64,000 nucleotides of DNA from Fomitopsis serialis (GCF_022376445.1 NW_025954983.1:372001-436000), one strand, 5' to 3'; counted from the stretch's first letter, positions 53,130-64,000 are shown. The notes: generated by a model from the sequence alone, not told the origin. Numbers and translations: made by a program.

Positions 53130-56007
53130 TCATTCTATACTCATCTCGTCAGCGTCCTGCTGGTGTGGGTAGTCTCTCGTAGCGATCTGTTTTCCCTTGT
53201 CCCTGTCTCTATGCTCCCGCATCTTCTGCGCCCACTCTTCCTCGCCGCCAGGCATGCCCTTGCTACCGAACGGTCCCACCTCTGCGCTAGCCTCGAGGGC
53301 AATTTCGAGCAGCTCCAGCACTGGGCCATTGATGGGATCGATGCTCACGTCTGGGGGTATTGTGAGTGTGCGTCCAGGTGCCGAGGACAGAATTACAACG
53401 CGTACCTCATGATACTTGACGATGGCGCCGTCGATGTCGCCGAGCAAGTGACATGTCACGCCGAGGAAGGCCACTGCCGTCTGGTTGCGTGGGTCCATCT
53501 TCACCACTTCTTGGTACGCTGCTCTGGCTTCTTCCAGACGCCTGAAGATACCACCAATCAGCGCCACCCGCAATAAGTGAGGCGTCAACCTACCCGAGCT
53601 TGCGATACGCTGTACCCAGGTTTAGATACGTGTTCATCCATGCCCGCTGCGAAGTCTGCACAATCTTCGCTAGTTCCAGAGCACTCAAGAAAAGTGTCAC
53701 GGCAAACTCGAACCTAGACATCCATGTAAGACGCGAACGTCTGTGAACGTAGGACACAAACTTACTCTCCACGATGGAATGCCAGCACGCCGCGCTCATT
53801 GGCGAGAAGTGGGTCGGCGTCGCAGATCAGATTCGCAGCGGTGAACGATTCGTCAGCCATCTGAAGATTGGAGAGGCTGATGTGTTCCATCCCGACGAAC
53901 ATGAGTGGAAGGTGTGATCCGGTGAACAGACGGGTGCAGGTCGAATACGCGGTGATTGCATGGTCGTGCTCGCCTTCGTGTGCAAACGTGTGCGCGAAAG
54001 CAATCCACGCCGGCGCGAAACGTGGGTCCATGAGCGATGTCTTGCTTTGGTCCGGGTTACGCACGTCTTAGCTCACATATCGCTGTGCTGTGAATGGGAT
54101 CGGGCACACCTGAAGTACGTGCGGGCCTCGGACCACTTGCCCGATGACAAGTACCAGACACCGACTGCATACCAGCTGATTGGAGATTCCGGCTCTCGCT
54201 CAACTAGCTCGTGTGCAAGGATGAATAGCTTTGAGTTTAGATGGGAAAGATGATGCATGCAAGCGAGGTGCAAGGGTAGAGTAGGCGCATGGATTGTGAC
54301 AAGGCCCAATATCCTGACACAAGGCTTCGTCAGCACGACCAACACACCTGCCGGAAAGAGCGCATACCGCGAGGTGACAGTGAAGCAGTCAGCGAACCTG
54401 AACTGCATATATAATGCGTCCGCAAAGCTGTACAGAACATCAGGGTTGTCACCGAGGCCATAGTCGTTGACCAGCCGTGTCCTCGCCAGAGCATGCTCCT
54501 CGGCGTGTTTCAGCTTGCGTAACCGAGAAGTGTACATAAGACACATGAAATCAGCATCTTCTGGAGTTTGATCCTTGTAAGCGAGGCCTTGTACAAACTC
54601 CCACTCTTGATCTCTGTCAGTACTTATGCTCTATGCCGCGAGAAATGTGGGTACCTTCATCTGGAGACATCATCTGTCCATCTATGAGTTGTTGGAACGC
54701 TTCGAAACATTTCACGTCAAAAGGAGTGCCTCCATGAAGCATGCTTTTGCTTGGTCTCCCCGGTTCAGCTTGAGCATGAGCAGACCGCGCAGGTGGCACA
54801 TAGAGGCTTCGATCTGTGAGCGACGTCAACTTGACCCTTGGACCACGCATAGAATACATACTTTAATCCCACCGTCCATGTTCGGTACGTCGGGCCCACT
54901 CCTCCCCGACTCGCGGAATGGATTCGCCTCGCCCAGTATCTCAGTGGCCTCGTTCCACTTCCCTTGCCTCACCTGACACTGCGCACACAGATACCGACAT
55001 GCGACGCTCATGTCTACCAGCCTCGAGACGCCTTCCTGGTAACGAGCAGCGACGTCAATGAGCTCGCTGGGCCCAATAGGGAGGCGCTCCATGATGGGAG
55101 CGTTTGCAGGTGGTACAGGAAAGGGTACTTCTTTCTCTTTACCCTTCGAGCTGTTCATTCCAGACTGGGCATGCCCATTCATACCAGCGGGTTGGTACGT
55201 ACGCTGAGGAGGACCAGTGGGGAACGGACGCGTGAGGAGCCGTTCGGCCCGTGAGTACTGATGTGTGAGGAAGTACGTTTGAGCGAGCCAGAACGCGTCA
55301 TTCGGGTCATCTGCGCGGGTGAGTTATAGCACAGAACGTAGGAGACGCGTCAACGACTCACTTGTCCAGTTCACAATTTTGTCGCCCCAGAACGCCGCGG
55401 TCTCGTACAAATGCTGCATGAGCGCGTCGTGTCTCCACAGTCGCATGCGGTCCACAATCCCAGCTTCTGGCTCTCCCTCCGCATCTTCGGCTCTCATGTC
55501 CTCATCGTCTTCGAACACGTCCGTTGTATCATTCGCGAGCGGGTGCCTCGAGGTACTGAACCTCGCTCTCCGTGTGAGATGCGGCGAAGAGTAGAGGGGA
55601 GACGCCTGCAGGATAGAGCGGTTGGGGTCAAGCGCAAAGGAATGAGGGTGGGAAGCAATGCTGGTGTTTGCCTCCGCAAACGAGTTCACGAGCGACTGTG
55701 GCCCAAAGGAGAAAGACGAGTTGAGAGAGTGCCTTGGACGCGATCCCGAGGGCGAATGAACCTGGGCACAGAAGACGGAGTAAAGCTGCTCCCCGGAGGT
55801 GGCGGAGAGCCCATCATGCTGGCGTGTTACGAGAGGACGGATGGTGGTGGCGGACGAGTGGCGGGCGCGCGAAGGACGCGTGAAGGGCACGTTGAGTCTC
55901 ACGTGGCGGCGTTTGTTAGGATCCAAAGCTCTTGCCAAACAAATGGCCCGTTTGGCGAGCGCTCTGTGGCGATCGATTCCTCCACGTGGCGGAGCAAAAA
56001 TATGCAT
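53130..56007 (-). CDS. CDC16: Anaphase-promoting complex subunit CDC16/APC6 (TPR protein)
   Basis: The multi-exon gene begins in a Ser/Arg-rich N-terminus and enters the first tetratricopeptide region at RMRLWRHDALMQHLYETAAFW. The 55361 donor joins NWT to NDPNDAFWLAQTYFLTHQYS. Further TPR helices read SWYAVGVWYLSSGKWSEARTYF, APAWIAFAHTFAHEGEHDHA and HISLSNLQMADESF, then TYLNLGTAYRKLGRLEEARAAY and TAVAFLGVTCHLLGDIDGAI, to the TGA-type stop at 53130. CDC16 is a scaffold TPR subunit of the APC/C ubiquitin ligase, which drives cyclin and securin destruction in mitosis. No frame slips were found in the exons checked. The first ATG is assumed; an upstream short exon is possible. Confidence 0.88.
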
Positions 56008-56617
56008 AGCCGCCGCAGGTGGTTTTCATTTCTCCCCTTATCGATGTCGAGCAATCGTATAAGTACCGTCGACGGCCCAGGCACTCGCCCTCGTCCACCA
56101 TCTGGTCTGGCTGCTCGAGTCATATTCCGCGCGAGTCAATTGTGTGCTGAGTCGACACCATATGGCTGGTCGTACACCGCTCTATCTGCGCTGCTTCGAC
56201 CAGGCATGTTGAGTCGGTACGTATTTCGTTAACAGCCTATGTCTCAGACGGCTCGTGGGCACCACATGAAGACGGCATCATATATGCGGTAAAGTAGCTA
56301 TCACCACTAATATGGGAGCAACGAACAGACAGTAGAAATGGGGCTGACACATCGACACTCCACGGAAACGGAGCAGACCAGATGGCTATAGTACAACAGG
56401 GCAGGGATAGGCGAGCAGGTCGAGTCCAGAAGTGTCCATAGGGTAATCAAGAGTGGATATCGAAGCATCGGTGCGTTCTCTTGTTGTCCTGTACTCTATA
56501 GCATTGATTGGAGGAGGTGCAGGGGTAACTGGTCTCAGACACTCACCATGGCTCATATAGATATCGTAGCCCTGAGACCCATCGCCCGAGCCCCAGCACC
56601 CACAGCACCCTCCCAGC
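56008..56617. other. CDC16 upstream region and MAF1 3' flank
   Basis: Tandem minus-strand genes flank this spacer. It should contain the CDC16 promoter... the MAF1 stop lies at its right end, so MAF1 is upstream and CDC16 downstream. No other feature recognised. Confidence 0.4.
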
Positions 56618-57642
56618 CTAGGAAACGCTCGCCCCCGAGATATACTCAGCCTCCTCGTCCATCTCCTCGTTTGCGGATGACCACTGAGCATTCCGCGGCC
56701 GACGCGACCACACGGTAATGAACAGCACACGCTTGAGCTTCCTGTTGTAGAAGAAGTAGTGGCAGCTCCACAGCAGAGGACCGCGACGCCGCATGCGAAC
56801 GCGGGTCGGTGAGGGTATCCGGAAGACGAACTCCTCGCTGGAGGTCGTGCGCCACTGCTGGGCGACATTCGCCCATCCGCAGGTATCCGTGCGAGGGCTG
56901 GCCGCCCGCCTCATCGACGTCATAAGGGTCGGCGTCGAAGAGCAGCTCTTCCTCGGAGGATGCCGAGTCCTCCTCGCCACAGAGGCGACGTCATCATCGT
57001 CGTCGTCGTAGTCGTTGGCATGCGGGTCGAACTCGACCATGCTTGGTTCGTACGAGTAGACCTCGCACTCGGCGACGCCTATTGCGTCGTCGATTGTGCG
57101 GTAGAGGAAGGGGTGCGTGCCCGAGACGGCCTTGGAAGGTGCGTTCGGGCTCTGTCGCATGTAGTCCATGGGCGACGAGGACGTCGGCATCGAAGAGGGG
57201 AACATTCCAGGTGCAGAGCGTGGGTAGGAGGAGTAAGCCCGGGGTGCGTGGGTGCCGCGGTAGGTGAGGAGCGCCGTGCTGAGTGAGTTCAGCACGTCTG
57301 CGGGGTCCTCCCGGTGGAAGTCGCTAGGCTTCACGTCTGAGAACTCGTGGTCGGGGTAGGCGACATTGAGCATCGCGATCACGGTGTGGAACGTCTTGCG
57401 CGCGTTGGGGTCAGACATTGGCCCAAACGCGGTCGACTCGTCGAGCGCGATGAAAGACGGTACGGGTGGCGAGTTGGAGACCTCGTCGTTGTATGCGCTC
57501 TCGAGCTGGCGGAAGAGCTTCTTGTCGCGTTTGATGTTCTTGCAGCTGTATGCCTCTACGCGGGTGCGCACAGAACATTCGGCTCCATCGTGGTCGAGGC
57601 GTGCGCAAGGCGGGAGAGGTCAGGTATGTCAATGTACTTCAT
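56618..57642 (-). CDS. MAF1: MAF1, repressor of RNA polymerase III
   Basis: ATG at 57642-57640 starts MKYIDIPDLSRLAHA, the typical MAF1 N-terminus. Then comes EAYSCKNIKRDKKLFRQLES (MAF1 box A), SFIALDESTAFGPMSD, MLNVAYPDHEFSDVKP, an acidic Asp run, and the C-terminal box LLWSCHYFFYNRKLKRVLF. MAF1 represses Pol III transcription when nutrients are low. The frame slips after TTMEP: one extra G (GAGGCC at about 57583) gives MEAECSVRTRVEAYS. The acidic middle (about 56880-56990) shows a slip and its reversal. With these corrections the protein is complete; the box spacing fits the family. Confidence 0.85.
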
Positions 57643-58281
57643 CGGGCGGTCGTGTCGAGCGAGACGAGTGTGCCGTTGGATGCGTCGTGTCCGGATGCCG
57701 TCTTGGGGTGAAGTGTCTCTTGCAGTTGGAGTTGTTGCTTGCCAGCAAGGCAGTGGAATGGTATGCGTCTCGGATAAAGGAGTGGCGGAGCGCTGGGAGT
57801 TGGCGCGACGCGCTAAACGCGGATGGTGGCAGCCACGGTCCTACAGACTGCCTAATGCAGACCAAGCCGGTGTATGTTAGCCACGCACGTTCCAACAGAC
57901 AGCCTCTCCCACAGCTCGCAGCCCGCCGATCGCCAGAACTGGAGCTCGCTACAGTCTATCTATGCTCATAGACTTGCTAAAGAGAAGATGGCACTCGCAG
58001 GGTTCCGGGCTCACGTTTGTCAGATTGCTGTGCATGCGTCGTGACAGTGCATCTCCGATTTCGAACACGAAGTTGACTGCGCACAAGTGGTAGAATGCTG
58101 TAGTCAATCCGAAGCCTGACTTGTGTTCACATGCCTCAATACGAAGGCATGAAGTCAACTCCCATACAACGGACCCATGCTCGTACAACGCCCTTCTCAA
58201 AGCGATGATAATCAGGTGCTCATCGCACGTCCTGCAGCTCTATGTCCTCCGGTATTTGCTCCACAATGGGAACCTCAGAAC
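57643..58281. other. MAF1 upstream region and unexplained sequence
   Basis: It includes the MAF1 promoter. Minus-strand frames at 57949-58200 have no supporting domain. Confidence 0.4.
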
Positions 58282-58735
58282 TCAGAGCCTCGCTCCCTGA
58301 CATGCCGGATGACATATACGGACTGGTCGCCGCCCTGAAGGAACTCGAGGTTGCGTTGAGGGGTCAGAGTACCAGTGATGATCGAGTGGCTCGCCCATGT
58401 TGCCGATCACGCTCGTGCTCCATCCCATGGATTGCAGATAGAAGACATGTCGGAGGTTCAGCATGAACCGTGAGATTAGGATGGATGAGATGCTGTGGGT
58501 GGAGTCGGTCAAGGAAGTCCAGCGCAGATTTTAGCGTAGACTTACGGGGCGACGAATACAGAAATGATTTGTAGCAGCCTGTGAAGCGTGAGCTGAACAT
58601 TCCTCGTCGCACCAATATTCAACACATACGCCGTGTACCGATCTGAACGCCATTTGCAGAACATTGAGTAGCAGCAATGAGCTATGCACCAGCAAATCAG
58701 TCGTTATGCAGTGACTCGTCATTGTCAGGTCGAGA
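58282..58735 (-). pseudogene. C-terminal fragment of a DUF6533-like fungal membrane protein
   Basis: Two exons can be joined: one reading LLVHSSLLLLNVLQMAF (a membrane span), the other, after a GTAAGT intron and CACAG acceptor near 58490, reading ISSILISRFMLNLRHV and then SVIGNMGEPLDH. The SRFMLNLR ... GNMGEPLD ending is a signature of a very large family of multi-span basidiomycete membrane proteins. I found no convincing N-terminal half. A MITE begins 56 bases upstream of this fragment, so truncation by repeats is likely. Start and end are approximate. Confidence 0.5.
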
Positions 58736-59040
58736 CATACACGAAATATAGCGAACCTGAAGAATTAGATTCAGCAATCGACTTTCATGTCACCGGAGAC
58801 ATGCGTGGTTTTGGGACCACCGCAAATGCGGCCTGAATCAAGCCTGAATCCAACCGCAAATTGTGATCGATGAGACCCAATTTTGGGTGAGCAAACATGC
58901 CAGCCTAAATCGTAGATATGGTACGAGGTATGGGCATGCCTCATATCTGATAGCCCAAATGAAGCAAGTTAGCCCGTCGAAAATCAGTAAATCAATTCAA
59001 TTGAGGAGTTTGCGGCGGGCAATCACGCTTCATTCGGGCA

Positions 59041-61598
59041 TGGCATACCCCAAGGCTCCCCCATATCCCCCATCCTATCCATCCTCTACGCCGCCGAACT
59101 CCTGGAAATGTTCCAAGAGAAAGCCCGCACCCATGTCGAAGCAATGACCGCCAAGCTCAAGCTCCCCGACAACCCCTGCGAAACCAGCCTGATCATGTTC
59201 ATCGACGACGGGAAGATCTACGTCTCGTCAGAGTCCCTCGACACAAACATCCGGATACTCACCCTGGCATACAACGACGTAGAGGCCTGGCTGACGAGCG
59301 TCGGGCTGTCGCCCGACCTCGTTAAACGAGAACTCATGCATTACTCGATGAAACAACGCAAACCAAACGACTCACCGTCAATCACCCTACCAGGAGCAAA
59401 CGGCATACGCATAACCATCCAGGCAACACACACGACCAAGTGGCTCGGAGTCCACCTGGACCGCCGCCTAAACTTTGACCACCACGTTAAACAGATGGCT
59501 GGACGAGCGGAGAAGACCGTAAACGGCATGGGGATGCTCGCAAACACGGTACGAGGGCTCTCCCAAGAACACCTGAGGACGCTATACACCGCATGCGTAC
59601 GTCCAATACTGACATACGCGTGCCCGGCCTGGTGGAGAGGCAAGAAGGCACACGAACACGCACTGGAGAAGGTACAGAACCGAGCACTGAGACTCATCTG
59701 TGCCGCCTTCAAGACGACGAAAATCGTGGCGATGGAAATCGAGGCCGCTATCCTACCCATCCGACACCACTTAGAACTCACGAAAGACCGCGCCGCCATA
59801 AGATTCAACAAACTCAGCGCCCACAGCCCGATCATCCGACGCCTCCCAGAGGGATGGAACATACTACCAACCTCGACACCAGCTCCCCCGCGTCCCACTC
59901 ACCGCAAAGTGACAGCCCGCCGCAAGACACCCCCTGCCTCCACTCGACTCTGCAACCTTGCGAAGAGATCGGACCCCAGCGACGAGCGCATAGTGCCGCT
60001 CGCCGTACCGCCATGGAAGAAGACCCCGGCCGACTTTGGAGGCCGACTGGTGATCACGCCGGCAGTCAAAGGAGTGACGAAGAACGAGGCAATGAAGATG
60101 CACAACGGAAAGTTAAGCAAACTTAAACGGTCACGAGAAAATGCGATGATCTACTCTGATGGCTCCCTACTCACAGAGAACGGCCAACGCCGTGCCGGCG
60201 CAGGCTTTGTCGTTGCCCAGCAGAACAAGATTCTATTCAAGAGGATAATAGCCATGAGCAGGAAATCGGAGGTCTACGACGCGGAGATGCTAGGACTAGC
60301 AGAGGCGGCCGTCGACATGGAAGAATACCTCCAGTGCGACGACGCTCGAGACATCAGCCACCTACACTTCTTCGCCGACAACACCGCAGCGATCTCAGCC
60401 ATCTTCGAGGCGAAACCAGGCCCCTCGCAGATCCACTCGATAACCTTCAGGAATTTCGCCATACGATTCCTGGAAGCAAGCCCCAAACATCGAATCACAG
60501 TGGCGTGGACGCCAGGCCACAAGGGCATCGTCGGAAACGAAATCGCAGACGTACTAGCAAAGAAAGCTACGGAGGAAGAAGGCCCGAACCAGTACGCGAC
60601 ACGAGCCAACGCATTGCGCAGAGCGAAAGAACGTGCAACGAACGCGTGGATAGACGAGTGGAAAAAGACACACCCAACAGGCCACTTCGCAACAGCGAAC
60701 CGTCTACCACCACAAACCAAACCAAGAAAACCCTTCCTAACTCTTCCACGAGAGTTATTCGGACGTACGCTCCAATGCCGAACGGGACACTGCTTCATAG
60801 GCGAGTACTACAAGTCGTTTGTACCTACTGAACCGGTCGACTGCCCATGCGGCGACCCATACCAGTCACGCCGCCACATCCTCCAGGACTGCCCACGATA
60901 CGAGAAGCACCGACACATCCTACGCGCGGTGAGCACGACGATCGACTTGCCGACCATCCTCGGCACAGAGGAGGGGATAGACGCCCTTGCGAAGTTCATC
61001 GGAAAAAGCAACGCGTTTACGAAGACGGGAGACCCGCCAGGCGGATGGCGCGAAGAAGACCAGGACCAGGAAGCGAGAGAAGAAGATGCGGAAGACGAAG
61101 ACGACGAAGACCCGAGCGGAGAGGAAGACCAGGACCAGGACGGAGGAGAGGCGGAGAACGACGAGGGCGAAGAAGACTAAACGGTACTAGCTGCACGGCG
61201 AAGTACCGTCCCCACACCCTACCCAACACCACCATCGACACATCGTGCACTAGGGGGCAATCCCGGCTTGCGCCCCTAGGAGAAAGACACCGGAGTGCCG
61301 AGATATGGACCGTATGCTTTCCCCTCATTTCTCGCTTCTTCATTATTCTCTATCTTTATTACCATGCGTGTTACGTCCCGACCTCAGACCACACCATTAG
61401 ACCCCGTCTCACAACCCGATTAGATTGCCTGCCCATTACTATACACACATCACGTCTATAGACTACTATACCACCTCGAACGGGACGCAGGTCTGGGTGG
61501 CGCGTTTTAACGCCCACATTTGTACAGGCCGGCGTCCGCCGCGTCTTAGCACGTTGTTTGCTTGTTGCGGTTAATAAATGCTGAGTTCATCATCATCA
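59041..61598 (+). mobile_element. 5'-truncated LINE (Tad1/I-like non-LTR retrotransposon)
   Basis: A 16-bp target duplication, ACGCTTCATTCGGGCA, flanks the insert (59025-59040 and 61599-61614). The element begins inside the reverse transcriptase domain, so the 5' end was lost during target-primed reverse transcription. It ends not in poly(A) but in a short TCA repeat (61587-61598). The 3' untranslated part is 61181-61598. It is inserted in the MITE. Confidence 0.88.
59042..61180 (+). CDS. LINE ORF2 fragment: reverse transcriptase C-terminal part, RNase H, zinc knuckle
   Basis: The open frame starts at the truncation point with GIPQGSPISPILSILYAAEL (RT motif B) and soon reaches the catalytic FIDDG. 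WLGVHLDRRLNF and the thumb-like region follow. RNase H occupies the C-terminal half: YSDGSLL (Asp), YDAEMLGLAEAA (Glu), FADNTAA (Asp) and VAWTPGHKGIVGNEIADVLA (His and final Asp). After it is a knuckle, CPCGDPYQSRRHILQDC, and a very acidic Glu/Asp/Gln tail ending at 61180. The endonuclease and the N-terminal half of RT are missing, so it cannot transpose. The 713-codon frame has no interruption, which suggests a young copy. Confidence 0.88.
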   Translation, partial: GIPQGSPISPILSILYAAELLEMFQEKARTHVEAMTAKLKLPDNPCETSLIMFIDDGKIYVSSESLDTNIRILTLAYNDVEAWLTSVGLSPDLVKRELMHYSMKQRKPNDSPSITLPGANGIRITIQATHTTKWLGVHLDRRLNFDHHVKQMAGRAEKTVNGMGMLANTVRGLSQEHLRTLYTACVRPILTYACPAWWRGKKAHEHALEKVQNRALRLICAAFKTTKIVAMEIEAAILPIRHHLELTKDRAAIRFNKLSAHSPIIRRLPEGWNILPTSTPAPPRPTHRKVTARRKTPPASTRLCNLAKRSDPSDERIVPLAVPPWKKTPADFGGRLVITPAVKGVTKNEAMKMHNGKLSKLKRSRENAMIYSDGSLLTENGQRRAGAGFVVAQQNKILFKRIIAMSRKSEVYDAEMLGLAEAAVDMEEYLQCDDARDISHLHFFADNTAAISAIFEAKPGPSQIHSITFRNFAIRFLEASPKHRITVAWTPGHKGIVGNEIADVLAKKATEEEGPNQYATRANALRRAKERATNAWIDEWKKTHPTGHFATANRLPPQTKPRKPFLTLPRELFGRTLQCRTGHCFIGEYYKSFVPTEPVDCPCGDPYQSRRHILQDCPRYEKHRHILRAVSTTIDLPTILGTEEGIDALAKFIGKSNAFTKTGDPPGGWREEDQDQEAREEDAEDEDDEDPSGEEDQDQDGGEAENDEGEED

Positions 61599-61764
61599 AC
61601 GCTTCATTCGGGCAATTCAATATCAGATATGCCCAAATGCGAGCATAAACCTAGCATTTAGGCTAGCGTATGAGACCACCTAAAACCCCGTCTCATCGGT
61701 CACAATTTGCGGCTGGATTTGAGCCAGATTTGAGACGACCTCAATCTGACCTATGTCTCCGGTG

Positions 61765-62978
61765 TGTATACCAGACGACGTACCATCCAATTGCGCAGTA
61801 GAGGCGTCGTGGCATCAAGGCTCGTCGATATGATCCGCCGTGTTCTCAACGTACCGTATAGCGTAACGGTAGCAGAACAGACGTACTTGCGACGATGATG
61901 TACAACCTGATGCAGAAGCCGGCGTTCGCGTGGGGTCCTTGTTTGGAAGAAGATGGAGTTGCCGTGAACTCATCGCCAGTCGGTCGCCAGATGGCTGAAC
62001 GGGTGGTCGATGTGTAGACGACCCTCGCGTTCATGCTGTCTGCCCACTGTGTATGCTCTTTCGTAACGTTGCCAACCTTGTTGTTGTCACACTTTCATTC
62101 GATGGTATGAACTTGTCGGTGAAATTCGTCTTCAATGAAGTGCAGCTTTAGGCCATCCACTTCCCAGCGAACCCGTGCACGACCTGCACGCCCGACCTCC
62201 AATGACGCCATGTAGACTCGAGAGACTCCCAAATCTTTCTGCAGACGGTCTTCGCTCTATACCGCCACGTCGATATCCGTCGACATTTCATACACGACGT
62301 GCGCAAGCACACTGCCGAAAACGCAGATCTGCCATTAGCAACAGGCAACTGATGAATGGACAGAGATGGTCGGTCAGATAGTATGGAGAACTCATACTAC
62401 CCCTAGATGGGGTTTCAAATACCAGATCACTATCCGACCACATGCAGCAGATCGGAGGCGGGGTAGTTGGCCAGGCATGTGTCAGATATTGCGTACAACG
62501 TGCCACTCAGGTCCCGTGGTGGTCGTATTTATGGCCAGCGTCCTACTGACAATGCTACTGCGTCTCTCCGGAGGGGAAGCTATTACTTACTTAGTGTACT
62601 ACTTGTGACAGCAGCCGCATCACCATCATGATGCATGCGCCACGAACGCGCAGAGATGAGACGCCTGCTCCCGAGTTCCTCATCACATCGGAAGGCTCAA
62701 AGCAGAACAATTTGACAAAACAATGGCAAGCACGGGGTGTAAGAGGGTGTAAGGTCTCTAGATTTCAGGTACACTCCCGGCGGAAGCACGCACATGACAG
62801 TCGGCGCTGTGGGTTGATGATGGCCAGCACCTCATAGGTTTTCCTACTGCAGAATAAAGTGCAGCCCTCTGAGTGCCAGGACAACAATGCAGCTCACCAA
62901 AGCACGTGGGCCCATTTGCGACATAAGAGGGCGGAGACGATCCCCGGACCCCGGTGGACGATGGCCAGGTCCGATCTA
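61765..62978. other. Unassigned sequence between two MITEs
   Basis: A minus frame at 61846-62034 includes a possible membrane span (CIRLYIIVASTSVLLPL). It could be a piece of the DUF6533-like gene interrupted at 58791, but exon joins could not be shown. Nothing else is supportable. Confidence 0.35.
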
Positions 62979-63292
62979 CTGTACTATTTCGACCATAGGT
63001 TCGGTCACAGGTCGCACCCCCCTCGAATATAGCTAGGGTTTCAGTTCACATGTCACAGGTCACAGAGGGGTCCGAACCAAGGATTCCCATAGGCGGTCAC
63101 AGGTATACGCATGCATTTTCGGGCCTGCGGCGCAGTGCTAGCAAAGGCGGTCGCCCGCCGCTTGCCCCGGCCACCTGTGAACTATCCAAGTGCTGTGGTC
63201 ACAGGTCACCAGACACTGTGAACTAAGTAGAAATTTCGCTAGTTCGTTGGTCACAGGTCACACCCCGCGAACCTATGGTCGAAATAGTACAG
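62979..63292. mobile_element. Mariner-like MITE, 314 bp
   Basis: A perfect 25-bp terminal inverted repeat (62979-63003 and 63268-63292; it begins CTGTACTATTTCGACC) is flanked by TA on both sides, the Tc1/mariner target duplication. There is no coding frame. The motif GGTCACAGGT or its complement occurs at least six times inside. Confidence 0.85.
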
Positions 63293-63992
63293 TATAATAT
63301 CGTGATCCACAGCCACCGATCAGTGGCTGCGGCGATTAAATCGACCTCGCAAAATGAACAGGCCATATTTGGCAGGCGCAGTCAACTCCTCCCGCCGCGA
63401 GGCTCACATCGGCTCCTCGCACGCGGACTGCTCGGCGACACGCCAGAATACGTCTGGGCACTGTGTCTCGAAGGTCACAAAGATGGACCCCGCTGATATA
63501 TCCTATATCAAATGACAAAGTACGTGGGTGTTTTAACCGTGGAGTACGGGGATACAGGTGACTAACGCTCGCCGCACTCTGCAGTATCACGACAGCTGAG
63601 TTTCATTAAGGGCGAAGCATTACGCTGCGGGAACGACTGAACCTTCGCTGGAACAAAAGTGGCATTGCTTCGGGGCCTAGCATGACCGAGCCTGTGCATT
63701 TCTAATCAGGACGTGGACACTGGCATGCCAGTCCCGGCGCGCCTGCAATGCCATGCATAGCCTCATCATTCGCTGGAGCCTGTTGCTCACCGTGAGTCGC
63801 GTCAGGATGCATCACTTTGGCATCAGCAACCAAGTCAGGGTTTCCTCTTCTGCTTCTCTTCGAATTCTGGCGCGTCTCGAACCACCCACCTACACTTGGC
63901 TGTGAAGTAACCAACTTCGCTCCCGGCCAATTTTCTCATATCTATTTAATGGTCCCGTCTCCAACGTTCGGCGCACCCCTCCTTTTGCCACC
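63293..63992. other. Spacer and probable promoter region of a gene leaving on the right
   Basis: No gene is supportable. A TATCTATTTAATGG segment about 50 bases before 63993 could be a TATA-type promoter. Confidence 0.35.
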
Positions 63993-64000
63993 ATGACTGG
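63993..64000 (+). CDS. Possible start codon of a gene running off the right edge
   Basis: The last ten bases contain GCCACCATGACTGG-type context, a near-perfect fungal start context, preceded by an AT-rich TATA-like segment. Only three codons are visible, so no product can be named. Confidence 0.3.

Larger units (their letters stand above)
58791..61764. mobile_element. MITE-like element with long terminal inverted repeats, split by a LINE
   Basis: The ends are CACCGGAGACAT (58791-58802) and ATGTCTCCGGTG (61753-61764). The inverted similarity extends inward for roughly 150 bases, sharing blocks such as CCGCAAATTGTGA, CGATGAGAC and AGCCTAAAT. TGT flanks both sides (58788-58790, 61765-61767), a 3-bp target duplication. 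Without the LINE and one copy of its duplication the element is about 384 bp and has no coding capacity. A 3-bp duplication fits CACTA or PIF/Harbinger-type mobilisation, but no autonomous partner is in the window. Confidence 0.7.

Noticed and set aside
55411..56232. 273-codon plus frame opposite the CDC16 5' exon
   Set aside because: It is antisense to well-supported CDC16 coding sequence and lacks any domain.

Overview
The window is nuclear DNA of a filamentous fungus, most likely an Agaricomycete (Basidiomycota, perhaps Polyporales). The signs are genes split by many 50-65 bp GT-AG introns, Plavaka-type and CMC-like DNA transposons, a DUF6532 transposon passenger and a DUF6533-like membrane-protein fragment. 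No tRNA, rRNA or CRISPR array was recognised.

Bases 1-34,700 are almost entirely transposons. An LTR retrotransposon in minus orientation runs off the left edge (1-1232). A small mitochondrial-protein gene follows (2368-3003). Next is a CMC-like DNA transposon (3538-10895) with two divergent genes, then a three-level nest. The oldest layer is a hAT transposase gene carrying an N-terminal Ulp1-type cysteine protease (12134-34590, minus). A Plavaka element (12651-30484) sits in one of its C-terminal exons. The DUF6532 gene of that Plavaka element is in turn split by an 11.5 kb LTR retrotransposon (13169-24712). Removing each insertion together with one copy of its target-site duplication restores the interrupted exon exactly, so the order of events can be read directly.

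The most unusual object is the innermost LTR element. It has near-identical 986/985 bp LTRs, a 4-bp target-site duplication, a primer-binding site and a polypurine tract. It lacks any recognisable reverse transcriptase, protease, RNase H or integrase. Its interior is one uninterrupted plus-strand frame of about 3,000 codons, encoding an Arg/Gly/Glu/Ser-rich protein built partly of degenerate repeats.

Bases 35,500-57,700 are host genes: a GNAT acetyltransferase, two divergent PHO84-type phosphate transporters 4.5 kb apart, a WD40 protein, a nucleolar RRM protein (NOP15/NIFK type), an unknown gene, the anaphase-promoting-complex subunit CDC16 and the Pol III repressor MAF1. From 58,300 to the right edge the sequence is again repeat-rich: a membrane-protein fragment, a long-TIR MITE split by a 5'-truncated LINE, and a TA-flanked mariner-like MITE.

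Several otherwise intact genes (PHO84-2, WD40, NOP15, MAF1, GNAT, hAT, Plavaka transposase) show one-base frame slips that fit a missing base, usually in a short homopolymer. I read these mainly as consensus errors in the assembly rather than as pseudogenes. Exon coordinates were worked out by eye from GT-AG signals and frame continuity.
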